DNA of 64,000 nt, taken from positions 1,109,739 through 1,173,738 of the forward strand of contig NW_023503307.1 of assembly GCF_014529535.1 (NCBI RefSeq), given 5' to 3'. Source of the stretch: Bradysia coprophila. Taxonomy: Eukaryota; Arthropoda; Insecta; Diptera; Sciaridae. The notes under the pieces are model-generated. The model searched no databases and had not been told where the DNA came from. It saw nothing but the letters and a program-made list of their open reading frames with translations. Of this stretch, positions 48,076 through 61,700 are shown one piece after another. Within the stretch, counting starts at the first letter, position 1; the number at the start of each line of letters is the position of its first letter. Position numbers and translations under genes: made by a program.

Positions 48076-49225
48076 GGGAAGAAGAAGATTGGTGATGTTT
48101 ATTTACTGTAGTTTTTAATTTTTGAATTTTTTGAAAAGATTGATTTTTTACCGTCTGCGCCATAATTGTGAGCAGTCTTTTTTATCACATTTAAAATAAT
48201 AAAATATTTCCCAATCAAAAAAAAAGTTTAGTTAGTGGGATATTTCCCCACTTGACGAGAAATTTTTCTCATAATTAACCAATGTTTGGTCTTGAAAATC
48301 ATTTAATAACCGTTTGAAAAATCTGGTACCGCGAAAACGTTTCAAAATTGGCATTCGTTCTTTTACTTCTTGAGCGTGTAAGTGTAAAGCTAGGTCTTGT
48401 TGTTTTCAGTCGAATGTGCGAGTTGTACGCATTATATGGGTATGCGAGCGTTGATGCTGTTGAGCCCGAGATAAACTGTGAAAGATACTCAATCTGGATT
48501 TGGCTTTTACTTTTAGTTGTTTTAGACGTTCAAGTGAGACTGTTATGCGCTTTATTTACAATCTCATTGAGATATATTTAGATTTTTGTAAGAGCACTGA
48601 CTCAACAGAAGTTTTCACATGCATTCCGCAAGCATCAGAAGATATTTATGTCAAATTGGAGGCTGAAGCGAATAGTTTCTGTCACAATATTTACAAACTT
48701 AACACTAAGTCGATCCCTTGAACTGATAGAATATTCTTCAAATGTGACAAAAAATCAAGTAAACTCACACTCGGAGAACGAAGTTTCTTTGTTATGAGTA
48801 CCATAATGACACCTTCAAGGTACAAATTAAGAAGTCAAATTAAGATATTTGCTGAAGTGGTATAATTAGTATAAGGAATTTTTAGTGAAGAAATGGGTGA
48901 ACCAATGAACCGATAAAATAAATTGGAGGTGATTCAACGCCGCGTTAGTTGGACTCTTCTCACCTTCGGAATGAACTTACTCAATTTGAAATTGTTGTTA
49001 GAAAATCGCAGTTTTCTCAAAGGCTAACATTTACACTAACACTTAATAGTACACAGCTGTCGTTTAATTAAACTAGAGTCGAATGAACCATTTACTGAAT
49101 CAATTATATTCACTTTTATTGTAGGCTAATGAAATATATTGTTAGGCCATGACTTCATCAAATTATTAATTAATTTCAAATGCATTTTAAAGTCAAATTT
49201 TAATTAAATTAATTTTCCCATGCAG
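48076..49225. other. 5' flank of the chitinase gene
   Basis: No recognised gene; ORFs at 48348-48721 have no known relatives. The first coding exon of the chitinase, with its ATG, should lie here or further left, but I could not place it. Confidence 0.45.
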
Positions 49226-51717
49226 AAACGCTGCTATCGATAATACCATTTCTTTTATGCATCACAGTAGTGTACTCGCAAGGTATGTCTTAATTTCCAT
49301 AACAAGATGGTCCACCTGCCTTTAATATTAAACTTTATCACAGCTCCTGCTCGAGTTGTGTGTTACTTTAGTAATTGGGCCATATACCGACCAGATGAGG
49401 GCCGATATACGATAAACGATATTCCAGTAGATTTGTGCACACATTTGATATATTCGTTTGTTGGAATCGATAATGCGACATGGCAAGTGCTCGTCATAGA
49501 TCCTGAGGTTGGTTACCGTATTTAGAATGGGAAACCTAATTCACTTTATTGACTTTAGATTGACGTTTTTGATAATGGATTCAAAAATTTCACTAACCTG
49601 CGAAAAACGCATCCGAATATTAAACTTCAAGTTGCAGTGGGTGGATGGGGTGAGGGAGGTAAAAAATATTCGGACATGGTTGCTGTGAAGGGAAGGCGAG
49701 ATGTATTTATTGCCAGCATTGTCGGTAATTTATTTGAAATTTGTCGACTGTTAAAATTCTTGTATTTATGATGTGATTGAGTGTAGCTTACATGCACCAG
49801 TACGGATTCGATGGTTTCGATCTTGATTGGGTGAGTTGTTATTTTGTGTTAATCTATGATGGGCTCAAGATGCTGGCTGCTGACGTTCCGAATGTTTAAC
49901 GTTCATTAAATTTGTTAAATTCAATAAAGGAATATCCTGGTGCAACTGACCGAGATGGAAAATTCAGTGACAAAGATGTGTTCCTCTATTTTGTTGAGGA
50001 GTTACGCAGAGCTTTCACAAAAGCAGGAAAAGGCTGGGAGATTACTATGGCGGTTCCAGTTGCTAAGTTTAGACTACAGGAAGGATATCATGTTCCGGAA
50101 TTGTGCGAGTACGACAAAATGAAAATTTATTCCGGCAAGGACACAGCTGAAATGATCCCTAATTGAAATTTAGACAGGTTGATGCCATTCACGCTATGAC
50201 TTACGATTTAAGAGGCAATTGGGCAGGATTCGCTGATAGTCACAGTCCTCTATACAAACGTCCACATGATCAATGGGCATACGAAAAGCTAAATGTCGTA
50301 AGTCGTTTCTTCTATTGAAAATGTTACTCTCGATAACCACACTTCTTCGTTCACTTAGAATGACGGTTTGCAATTGTGGGAGAACATGGGTTGTCCATCT
50401 CATAAGTTAGTAGTTGGAGTTCCTTTCTACGGAAGAACATTTACATTAAGTGCCAGCAACAACAACTATAATCTGGGAACGTTCATTAATAAGGAAGCCG
50501 GAGGTGGTGACCCTGGTCCATACACAAACGCAACTGGTTTCTTAGCTTACTATGAAATTTGTACCGAGGTGAATGACCCATCTAAAGGTTGGACTGTAAA
50601 ATGGGACGCTGAAGGCAAAGTTCCGTATGCGTACAAAGGGACACAATGGGTTGGCTATGAAAATCCAGAATCCTTAAAAATTAAAATGGATTACATCAAG
50701 CAAAAGGGATATGCAGGAGCAATGACATGGGCTATTGACATGGATGATTTTCATGGGGTCTGTGGTACAAAGAACGTTCTTGCTAAAGTTCTTTATGACA
50801 ACATGAAAGGATATATTGTACCAAGATCAACCACACCGACTACACCGACACCAGAATGGGCGCGACCTCCTGCCACTGCAGCGACAGCGGATAAAGAAAT
50901 TATATTGCAGCCTACCACTTTAGCAGTACCGACAACTACCTCAAATGTACAAACATTTGATATTGGCTTCAAATTGGTTGATTTGATCGCATTTTTTTCT
51001 AGGCCCCAACAAAACGAACAACAAGAATGACTACCACCGCAAAACCTGCTACTGTCGCCACAACTGTAGAAACGAATGTAATTCATGACGGAAACGACGA
51101 GGATGAAACTGAGAAACCCGTATCGGTTCCAAAGCCAACGGAAAAACCTAGACCTGTCCACAAGCCTACAGCAACCCATAAGCCTGCAGTTCAGCCACCA
51201 AGTGCAAAGCCAGTTCATAAGCCGAATCCAAAGCCGACTCCAAAGCCAACTGTAAAACCAGAAGAGAAACCTGACGATGACAAGGATGTTGAAGATACTG
51301 AAGCATCAGCTATCGATTGTACAAATCAAGATTTTATACCGTCAAATATCGACTGCAGGAAGGTAAATGACCAAATAAATGCCTCGTGCCTCGAATTATA
51401 AATTCATGCACTTTCATCTCTCTCTGAACTATTATCTCTTAGATTTGAAAGTAAGAAAGCACAGCCTAAGCGTTCTTAAACATTAAAAACTTTATTCTTT
51501 CTTGACATAGTACTACCGTTGTGATCATGGTGAACCTGTTCTATTTTGGTGCATGCCTGGCACCATATTTAATATCGAGAAAAACATATGCGATTGGTCG
51601 GAAAATGCAAATCGGGAAGACTGCGTGGAGTTGAGGCGGTTGCAACAACAACTTAAGCTCGGTGGTAACAACGTGAACATCGACATAAACATTGACGTTA
51701 ACAGTACAAAACAATAA
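49226..51717 (+). CDS. secreted GH18 chitinase with one chitin-binding domain
   Basis: Hydrolyses chitin in cuticle or gut lining; secreted. Exons 49226-49282, 49344-49507, 49559-49724, 49787-49830, 49930-50108, 50174-50297, 50359-50946, 51003-51362, 51511-51717 join in frame to about 629 residues; the exon with the start ATG is not identified. Exon 49226 carries the hydrophobic part of a signal peptide ([16 protein letters not shown]). GH18 domain: [13 protein letters not shown] (motif 1), [12 protein letters not shown], the DxDxDWE catalytic motif with Glu as acid, split by the intron after [12 protein letters not shown] (motif 3) and [11 protein letters not shown] (motif 4). All catalytic residues are present. 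A Pro/Thr/Lys linker ([11 protein letters not shown]) leads to a six-Cys CBM14 domain ([21 protein letters not shown]). One catalytic domain plus one CBM14 is the architecture of Cht5-type enzymes; the exact group is uncertain. Confidence 0.92.
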
Positions 51718-51732
51718 TTTTAATTTTTTTTA

Positions 51733-51738
51733 AATAAA
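51733..51738 (+). terminator. poly(A) signal of chitinase gene
   Basis: AATAAA shortly after the TAA at 51715-51717. Confidence 0.5.
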
Positions 51739-51833
51739 AAATTATTTGCCGTCTGTGTATGACTTCTACAATTATTCCGGTTACAACAAAGGACATATAA
51801 ATAAAAGAAACAAATAATTACGTGGGACTCGCA

Positions 51834-51938
51834 GCTAATTTCACGTACGTCCTACTATACGTAAACTGATTTCCTACGTACAACTAATGCATACGTAAAG
51901 CTAGTGCGTACGTTGGCTAATGTGTACGTAAATCTAAT
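51834..51938. repeat. 17-18 bp tandem array with TACGTA core
   Basis: About six degenerate copies of CTAATGNGTACGTAAAG. Each copy has the palindrome TACGTA or CGTACG. Length regular, sequence diverged. Confidence 0.6.
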
Positions 51939-52421
51939 TCCAAACATTATCGATTTCAATGTGCATTCAGCTCGCAAAACGCCTGCCTGCTACGAGAGAA
52001 ATTACAAAAACTGTTACGAATGACGTATCAACTTTGTGAGATACCAAAAATTTTAATTCAATTTATACAGAAAAAAAACTGTAGCTGTCTCAGTCCGTAA
52101 GCCCTGCTCACGATTCATTTAACATGTTTACATTAATTTTTCTCTTTAATTGGTGCAGACTTATAGACCTTAGTAGTTACATTCCCCTGATTGCTATCAT
52201 CGAAACCATTTATTTTCTGTTTCACTTTCACTTACCTTTGAGGCACCATCCGGTGCTTCGTAATTTATGTCTGCAGATTTGTGTTTTTTCTCAGCCGAAA
52301 GTTTCAGCTCTGGCTATGAAACATGACAACACGATCCTATTTAATATTTTTCTTCAATTTTTTTCATTTATTCAACATGTACTTCATCGTTATTCTTATC
52401 AGTTTGAGTCAGAGGAGAGGT

Positions 52422-52715
52422 TCATTCAATTTTTTTTTCACATGAACAGCGACCGCAGCCATATTCATCTGTTCCGTAACGAACAAGACTTCCATCGGGA
52501 CAGAATGGTCTACATGTTATCGGTACACATGGCGGTCTCGTCGACGTGGTTGTGGGAACCGGTATTTCCCTATATGGATCATTCTGGGCCGTCTCAATTC
52601 CAGCGACAAGCTAATATTTTTTTTGAAAAATTTAAATCACAAATCTCCATTGAAACATTTTTCTCACCTGAACAATTGCTACGGTTACAAGAACGAAAAC
52701 GAACAATAGTTTCAT
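52422..52715 (-). CDS. small secreted antistasin-like Cys-rich protein
   Basis: Two exons, 52715-52668 and 52610-52422, with a 57 bp GT..AG intron, join in frame to 78 aa. Residues 1-20 are a clear signal peptide (MKLLFVFVLVTVAIVQLVAG). A short Thr/Pro linker (PVPTTTSTRPP) leads to a six-cysteine motif, C-x4-C-x3-C..GC-x2-C-x-C (CVPITC, CRPFC, GCGRCSC), which is the antistasin repeat pattern; antistasin domains inhibit trypsin-like serine proteases. There is only one repeat, so it would be a minimal inhibitor or a venom/salivary/immune type peptide; the function is inferred. A plus-strand 201-codon ORF covers the same DNA and is its shadow. Confidence 0.8.
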
Positions 52716-53270
52716 GTTTATCGTACTGACTATATTTTCTCACTTGAACACTAACAACGTCTAAACGAATTCTCAAAATGAATTTGTATTTTAGGCGAAA
52801 TTATTCACATCAATTCTTTAAGTCCGTAACTGGAATAACTAGCTTGGTATGATAATTAACATGGAATGCATCGACAGATATTTAAATAGTCAATTAAGAG
52901 TGGTTCGCCACTAAGAACAGTGATAAGATGAAACAAAACAAGTTTGTCCATTTATACGACATTGCTGATTGCTAACTTCACTGATTGCAACGATAACAAG
53001 ACACTTGGGTGTCTCGGTGAAGGTAAATTGCAGTGCAGCCTAAATTAGTGCGATATTAGTTCAAAACATCGATATAATATACTGTAGATAATGAGACACG
53101 AAGAACGAAATATCGGAAATATAGCACACATACAAGTGCAAAAAATACGAATCACAACACAAAACGAAGAGAAAAAGGAAATTGAGTAATTCAGAGTTTC
53201 AATTCACGCCGTAAGTGTGCCTAAAATTTGAATTTTAAGTGAACGATTTGATGAAAAAGTGAACCGAAAT
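52716..53270. other. 5' flank of the antistasin-like gene
   Basis: A TCAGT initiator-like motif lies just upstream of the start codon on the minus strand, and a TATTTAAATA about 160 bp away. No other gene seen. Confidence 0.35.
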
Positions 53271-53985
53271 AGTATGTTGTGTTACAAGTATTGTAATGTT
53301 GATTTTTTCAGCTCCGCTCGTAAGGAAAACTTGGGTTGTGTGCTGAAAAAATCTCATCACAATACGTGTAACACATCATGCTTTGTGCCAACCGAGAATT
53401 GAAATAGACAAATGCCCAAAAAATAATAATTTTCATGGTAAACAATCACTCTTCAAATTTGATCGATCACATTGCTTTGCATTTTCTAAAACGAATGCTG
53501 TAACAACTCATACAAATTCCATATCAACACTGCTTTGAGTGTTGTAATATCGCATCAAACGGGTGCTGAAATAAATCACTTTACAACACTAAAATGAGTA
53601 CTGAAAAGAGTCGTATTTCAATTCTCGGGGGCACAATAGTATGTTGTGTTACAAGTATTGTAATGTTGATTTTTTCAGCACCATATTTGGGTCGTGTGCT
53701 GAAAAAATCTCATTACAATACGTGTAACACATCATGCTTTGTGCCAACCGAGATCATAATCAAAAAATCATAATTTTCATTGTAAACAATCACTCTTCAA
53801 ATTTGATCGATCACATTGCTTTGCATTTTCTCAAACGAATGCTGTAACAACTCATACAAATTCCATATCAACACTCCTTTGAGTGTTGTAATATCACATC
53901 AAACGGGTGCTGAAATAAGTCACTTTACAACACTAAAATGAGTGCTGAAAAGAGTCGAATTTCAATTCTCGGTGGCACAAAGTAC
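53271..53985. mobile_element. tandem pair of inverted-repeat elements
   Basis: A unit of about 365 bp (53271-53636) is repeated directly (53637-53985) with about 90 % or more identity by eye. Each unit contains CTTTGTGCCAACCGAGA at its middle left and the complement TCTCGGTGGCACAAAG at its right, making an inverted-repeat element of about 250 bp. Further short palindromes (GTGTTG/CAACAC) lie inside. No coding capacity. Confidence 0.7.
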
Positions 53986-55729
53986 ATTTCAACGCTTCAT
54001 TGTATGAAAATGACGCTACGTTAGAAAGACCTCCGCACGTTGTATTTTGAATTTCGACCGCACTTACGGCGTGAATTATTTTCAAATATTTGTATGACAT
54101 TATTTCGCGCGCTTTCTCAAAACTTAAGTTACGTTACACATGCATCCATGTGATCTCTCCGCATAAAGTTGCTTTGACATTACTTATCTACCCTATATTA
54201 TATCGATGGTTCAAAACAAGCGTAGAAAATATCAAGATTTTTTCAAGTTATTTTTTCTACTGATTTTGGTTTTGGTTTGATTTAAAAGGCTGTCAGCTGC
54301 TTCCACTTGTTCCGCATTTATTAGAAAATTTTATATAATCTACTGACGTCAAATTGAAGATTAGTCAGAGACATGTCAAACTATATAATTTGTCCCAGGG
54401 CTATTGAAGCGTCTAATAGTAGATCACATGTGCTATTGTATCACATGCCACATTAGCGATTTCTAAGAAAAATTAAGTTTAAAACCGCAAACATCGTGAG
54501 TCTATTCGGAACGAAATTTCATTTTTCTTAGAATTCGCTAATATGACATATTCCTTTACTGCAATTTATAATTACGCCAAATATTGCCAGTTATTACTCT
54601 ATTTTGCTGATAGATACGATTGTCGTCAGAGTAATATGTGATATATACCTTAATCTTCGCATTAGTAGGAACTGTTTATGTTCAATTAGTGGGATCTTTT
54701 TAAAATCGATATCCTAAATTCTTCTGTCATTTTCTACCATTTTAACTCTGAAAACTGACGACAGGTGTTTTACATGTAAAACTAATTGTTTCTTTCACCT
54801 TTGAATTCGATGGTTATAACAAATGTTGAGGCAGACGGCCCGTTATATGGGTTTGAATATGTATGTGTAGTGCAAGTACGAGTAACAACATTTTATGCAC
54901 AGTCTCATCACGTATACACTGATTAAAATAATAAATTGGCCAAATGGTCAGCGCGAAAAGTCTAAGATAAAATCTTTAACCAAAAGATTATGCTTGTCGA
55001 AATTATTTATAATGATTTTTCGGTTACATACCGCATGACAACGTAAAATAGTTCAACATAGGCAGCATTTCTTTTCTATACTGAATGCGTGATGCGATTT
55101 TCTTGTAATAATTTTGGCAACGATCAACATTTCATTTAGTGTGTATAGGACCGTGTTTATAACTTTTTCTCGTTTTCCACCGACTATTTTTACTTTTTCA
55201 ATCAAAACGAAACAAGCAAATCGTCTGTCGATCATCAATTTTCCCGTACATCGAAACACAGCTCTTCAATTCAATCGAAATTATTGAATGCGGCAAAAGT
55301 TCATAATAAAGTATTCGATCGAATCAAACCTAAATCCGATAAAAATGTGAAAAAAAAATATATTAAAAAACAAAAAATTCGAATCGTACCGACCGACCGA
55401 ATGATGCTTTTCACATTTTCGTGAAATTTTCCTAGCTTCCTCAATATGATAATGTTTCTGTAAGTTTTCGCGGTCACAAGGTAATATTCGGCTCCCTGTT
55501 TCGAATTAGGAATAGACCGGGCTAGATCGACGGCGCGGCGCGTACAAAAATAAAATTTGACAAAAAAAAAACTAAAAAAAAATATTTTAAATATTCCGAA
55601 ATTAGAACTAACTTCCAATATTAAATTCTTCGTCTATGCTAATGCATAGAAAACAAGTGTGATTTTAAGTGTGTAACAAACGACGTGATAAGGGCTACGA
55701 ATTGTTCTCGATAATAACCCATTATTGAA
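53986..55729. other. 5' flank of the sarcalumenin gene
   Basis: No gene recognised in 1.7 kb; ORFs at 55053 and 55301 on the minus strand have no known relatives. The promoter of sarcalumenin should lie here. Confidence 0.5.
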
Positions 55730-58700
55730 ATGGGGAATTTTAAATGGATATTTTACTGTGGATTATTATTGCTTGCAATATCCTTTAAAGGTAAGTAACA
55801 TGTTTTCTTTGATGAGGAAAAAAAAAGAAATTGACGAGAAATATGTCCGAAAATTTTTTTTCCGATCAAATGAAGCATTTACCCATGTAGTGATCTTGAG
55901 TTATACCAAAATCGAGTTAATATGAACTGAATTGTTGATATCGTCTCGATTAATTGGAATTATCAATTTTAATGATTTGTGAAAAAATGAAGGAATTATT
56001 AATAAATAACTTGTTGAAATGCGTCAAATTATATAATGTGAAATTGTGAAAATAATTATGCAACAAGAATATTCTTTTCTGTGGCCAGTGTGTTGTGTTA
56101 GTAATATATTTAATTTTAGCAAAAGAAAATGTGGGTTCTGAATTATTTTATATTTCTTATATGAATTTATGTGTCGAGAGTATTAAAAAGTTTTGATTAA
56201 TTTTTTCGTCTTCTTCACGGCTTCTACTCCGTCGGATTTGGAAGACATCAAAAAAAAAAATTCTTTGCTTTTTAATGTCTTTTCATGAAAGAAAACATTA
56301 AAAAAGTGATAGACTGTTTGACGATTTATTTTATCTAATCTGTAAACATAAACAGACAATCAAGTCAAAATCGAATTGGTTAACATTATGATGCAAAGAT
56401 CTAAATCTGACTTGAACTTGTCTAAAAATAATCGAACAACTAGTGACTGTGACGGAATCGAAATAAAAAAAGAAAGAAAAAGTTGAAAGAAAGTTCCTGA
56501 CAATCTCTACACTGATTATTATAGAGACACTTTTTCATCCATTACGATTTTTAAACTGATCAATGAAGAAATTTACACATTTTGTGTGTTGAATCAACCT
56601 GTGCTCCCGTATTTATTTTTATAAATTCAAGTGATTTAATAGAAAATCATTCAGGGTCATATAGACGTTTAAAATAAACATACAAAAAGAAAATAGAATT
56701 TCATTTTTTTAGAAGAAAAAGAAATGAATGCTTGTGCTGATGTGTATAGACCCGGAATATTAAAATGGAAAATAATAAAAAATAAAAACTTAATAACGAG
56801 AATTAGCGAGAAGAATAGGAACCGAAATAATATTATTAGGTCCGAGATCATTTAATTGGCCAGCTGAAAACCGTGTGTGGAGGAAACATTGTTACGAGAA
56901 GAGAGTCTACAAGAGAGTAATAACTAAAAATAATTTCGATATTTGAAAAGTCGCTTTTAAAAATAATATTTCTTTTTATTAGAAATTTTATGAAACTTTT
57001 GAAATAATTCGAAACTCTTTGAAAATCTATAATAAATGTGACACGTAAATCCTTGTTAGTATTTTCAAAAAAGTTATATGAATTGGCCGAATTTCGATTG
57101 GAATTTCTTCAGTTAACCTTAACACCAATGTACTTTCAGTTTATATTTACAAACCTATCTGTATTCATTGGAATATATTTCATATTTTGTTTTTTTGAAC
57201 TTTGAGACAGATTTAGTGACTGTAAAAATGTACATCATACAGTTATAGACTTGTCGGATCACACGTCAATACCAGTATGGGGGTTCCCAAATCGATCACA
57301 AAAAGATTTCTTTTAATGTAATTTCTACAGAACACTTTTTGCAAAAGGGGTTCTTATCAGGGATCTGATTAGTATTTATGAATATTGGTTCCAACGAGAA
57401 AGGTTCTTATTCATCGCGCTGTATATGAACTAGTGATCAGTCTCAATTAACCTTCGAGTAGTGGTGTCCGAGTCTCACTGTACATTAGAAGTCTCCGAAC
57501 AGGTTCTTTTTTCAATGAAGAGATATTACTTAAACTGTAGCTCATAAACCAATGAGAAATAATCAAAGTTGTTGCAAGTATACCTCTCAAACCACATAGC
57601 AAAATCGTATGTGTGGGACTATGCCGTATATTGGCTATGCATAAGATACAATCAGGGCTTTCAATTATTGTCGTCCAGAATTAAAGGAATTTAAAACGGA
57701 CAGATAATGTGTACGAGTCGTGTTTCTTAACTTTGCCTTGATGGGCTGTAACGATACCTTCTTTAGAAACGACGAACAAACAACAATTTTGGTAAATGTA
57801 CAAGGATTCAACAACGTGATGAATTGTTTTCGAAATTTTCGTTTCAAAATAAATATCTTACTGCATACCATATGGTCGTGCGTTTTTCTGTTATGACATT
57901 TGCGTGAAAATGACTTCCGCCGGTCGTAGCATGTAAAATTAGACATTCAACCGACGTAGTTTCTTGCAAAATTATTGTTTTGAATGAGTGGGATTAAAAA
58001 GACTTACCACTCGTAAAAAGCTCTTTAAACAAACACTGGATTTTCGATCAGTTTCGAAATAACTTCTATAATCCTGTAGTCCTACTATTTACGATTTAGT
58101 GCAGTTCATATGGTCGCATTGTAGCAATTCACGACTTAACAAATAGATCGAACGTCACAATAGCCTCCACTTCCTTAGTATTAATACGAATGAACTATTC
58201 ACAAAATTTATTATGCAAGTTACGACTATAAACTTCACAATCTTCCAATTCGAATGCTTTTCACCAAACATCAACGGAAACTATGAAACTTGTTTTTCTT
58301 CGCTAGTATTTGAAATAATCTCAGACTGCAAACTCGTCATTGGAAGCATGGATTTTGTTGTGTGACTACCCTAATCATTCTTTATAGAATGTGCGAACAT
58401 ATTCTATTGTGATACTAAAGCAATCATATCACCAATATACCGATTCTTTTACTTTATTTGGTATCAGTATTTTCAGCCGATAGATGAATCTTTTACGTCG
58501 TTACTTACACCTAGGAACTAACTGTTCACAAATAAAGTCACGTTGTTAGGGGAGGGATGTTCAATAAAACGGGAAGGTTTTGACGAAAGTCAATCAATTT
58601 TGACTCTTTTTCAGTGACGCGGGGGAGTGGTCGAAAATTCCGTAAAATAGCGTGACGTGATTTGTGAACGTACCCCCTCAAATATGTGACATTTTAAGGG

Positions 58701-61700
58701 TATTCGCGGCTGCGACTTATGCTGGAGTGTATCGAGTATAAATCGCATAACGACAACTGTCAATTGAAAAAATCGATTGTCGTTACGCGATTTATACTCA
58801 ATATAGGGGATATACTGAATATACATAAACATACTCAAATATACTCGAGCATAAGTTCGCAACCGCGAATACCCTTGTAAGTCACATACACTAAGCGATA
58901 TAAGATGGCATTCACAACTTATTTGCGTTGTCGCTGTCTTAACAGATGAAAAAGCCGACTGCAAAAGGTTAACTTAAAATACATTTTGTTCATAGAAAGT
59001 TTCCCATCGGTTCAGTCTATAAAAAGTCTATTGTTTATCGCAGAGAATTATCGATTTTTTATTGAAAATAACATTTCACCTATGGTCTAGGTTACGGTAA
59101 TTATTAATAGCAACCAGGTTGAATATAAGTATGTTCCAAAACAGATTCGCTTTACAGATACCGCCTACACCACATTTACTGATTCGAATGAAATTGTATA
59201 TTTTCCATTCTTCGAGAATGTTTCTTACGACATCGTGGCTACCGTCTCTTTGGTAACATTATTTCGAACCCTTAATCTCACGGTTTAAGCTGATAGCTAA
59301 TTTTTAACATTTAAGTCGTTTCAAAGTCTTACTTTCCACTTAATGGTTGAACAATGTAACCATTTTCTTCTAAAAAATATTTCGAAGTAAAGAAAGAAAA
59401 AAATTCAAAATAGACTGTACTGCCCCAGCTACCTCTATCTATATCTATGCGTGTATGTAAATATGAATAGTTTTCGCTTACATACAATTTTGTTCTAATT
59501 TATGAAAGAAAACATTATGCGGATTTATGTAAAATTTATTATGCCTTCTGCCAACTTCTGTCAGAAAGAGATTGTAATAATTTGTTAGCGTGTGATCAAC
59601 AATTTTCTTTTTAATTTTAAATAATTTTTAACTTATAATGCAAGTAACACACAAACCCAACTGCATTGGGTCAGGTTATTATTGAATTAGAAAAAATTGA
59701 GTTCTCACACTGCCAATAACTTTCAATGAATTTTTTTGTGAATGAATTTTCGAGCTCGTCGACAACATTCATCGTCCAATTTTATTGAGATTGAGAAATT
59801 ACAATTATAGATAAACTTCTAAGTGTGTGGGTGCTTCATGTATATGTAGGCATATCTAAATGCAATAAAACTAATTATTACACTTAAATTGAAATCTCAA
59901 CTTAATTTACAGATATTCGAGTTCGAGCCGAAGTCCCATCCGAAACAGAATGTAGGCCTTACATCGAAAAAGCTTTGCATGAGCTGAAAGGGTCAGATGC
60001 TGGTAATCCAAACACTTATTTCTTAATGTAACGAAACTTGTACGAATATTTTTCCATCGCAGATGACGTGGATAGTGGAGAAGTCGACACACCAGATACT
60101 GGTCCGAATGTAGCGGAAAATGGCGATGATAGTGACGAAAGTAATGAGGATGTGCAAAATGCAAACGATTCAAATGAAGCTAACACTGAAGAGAACGATG
60201 ATGACGATTCGAATGAAACTGAAAACGAACCAGCTGGTGACGTTGCAATTGATGATGAATCGGATGAAGCTGCCGTTGATGATTCTAAAGAGGATGATAA
60301 ATCGGAAGAGAGTGCAGAGAAAGCTGATGACAGTTCCGAAACGGAAGGCAATGCCGATGAAAGTAATGAAGACAATGCGTCTGAAGAAAATTCCAAAGCT
60401 GATGATGACAACTCAAACGAAGATAGCGAAGCTCAAACTGATGGAAGTGATGAAGACGAACAAAAGGACCAAGCTACTAATGATGACAAGACTGACTCAA
60501 ATAACTCCGACGAAACTGAAGAAAATACAGACAAAGTTACAGAACCGCAGATAGAAGCCGAGTCTGCAGAAGATACTGAAACTGCAAGAGCTAAACGAAG
60601 TGTTGAAAGTACTGAGGATGATAACGACTCAAAAGAGAATAGCCAAGAGGACGCTACCGATGAAGAAAATTCAAAGGAAGCAGATGGTAGCTCGGAAAAA
60701 GATGATGAGAACAAGTCTGACGAAGACAAATCCGATGAATCTAAAGATAAAGATGACACTGCTGAAGACAATGACGATAGCAAAGAGGATAAGGCTGCTT
60801 CTAGCGATGAAGACAAAGGAGAGAGCTCCGAAGATCAAAAGGATTCTGACGAAGTAGTCGCCCCGTCTGATGATAAGGATGATTCTGCGCAAAGTGAAGA
60901 GGATGCTGCAGAGCAAAAGCCAGAGAGTGACGAAGACGACTCGAAGGAAGAAGGCAAAGACAAAGAAGAAGAAAGTACAGAAACCGAGGATCAAAAGGAT
61001 GAAGCTAAATCTGATGAACAGTCCGCCGATGATGGAAGCAAAACTGACGCAGACAGTTCAGAAGAAAATGATACAACTGAAGAAAAGACTACCGAATCCT
61101 TCCCCGAAGACGATTTACTTATGGTAATATGCGACAGTTTGCAAAGTTGTTGCAATGTTTAAAAAATATTTATTCCAGGAATTCGAGATCCCCACCAATT
61201 TACGCGACAGATCGCACATTTCTGAGTTGCTGCATTTAGATGATGAATCTGAGGAACGTGAAAAGGCTGTGGACAAGGTGTCTGACGTCATTTTGAAAGA
61301 TCTTAAGCGTATCTATGAAACTGCTATCAAACCACTTGAAACTCTTTACAAGTACAGGGATCTGAGTAACAGACACTTTAGTGATCCGGAAATATTTTCC
61401 AAACCCTTGGTATTGTTTATGGGTCCGGTATGATTATTTTTGAAAAAATTTAGATTTTGATTGCAATTTACTATCAACTTTCTTTACAGTGGAGCGGTGG
61501 TAAATCCACCATTCTCAACTACTTGACGGACAACGAGTACACACCATTTTCTGTAAGAACAGGTATGAATTTTGTCATCAGGTGTAGCTACAGCCGACTA
61601 TAATTTCGTATTCTTAGGTGCTGAACCTTCTCCCGCATATTTCAATATCTTAATGCATGGTGACGAGCCGGAGATTTTAGACGGCACAGAATTGGCAGCT

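Larger units (their letters stand above)
51718..52421. other. intergenic DNA with chitinase poly(A) signal and TACGTA array
   Basis: AATAAA at 51733-51738 follows the chitinase stop by about 16 bp. A short tandem array with TACGTA cores lies at 51834-51938. Confidence 0.6.

Noticed and set aside
48348..48721. Possible small gene upstream of the chitinase
   Set aside because: Two frames, no recognised motif; could not be linked to the missing chitinase first exon.
52124..52729. 201-codon ORF on the plus strand
   Set aside because: Low-complexity Phe/His/Ile-rich product; it lies antisense to a spliced gene with signal peptide and six-Cys domain that explains the DNA better.
60016..60857. Several long ORFs antisense or out of frame to the acidic region
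   Set aside because: Shadows of the GAT/GAA-rich sarcalumenin exon.
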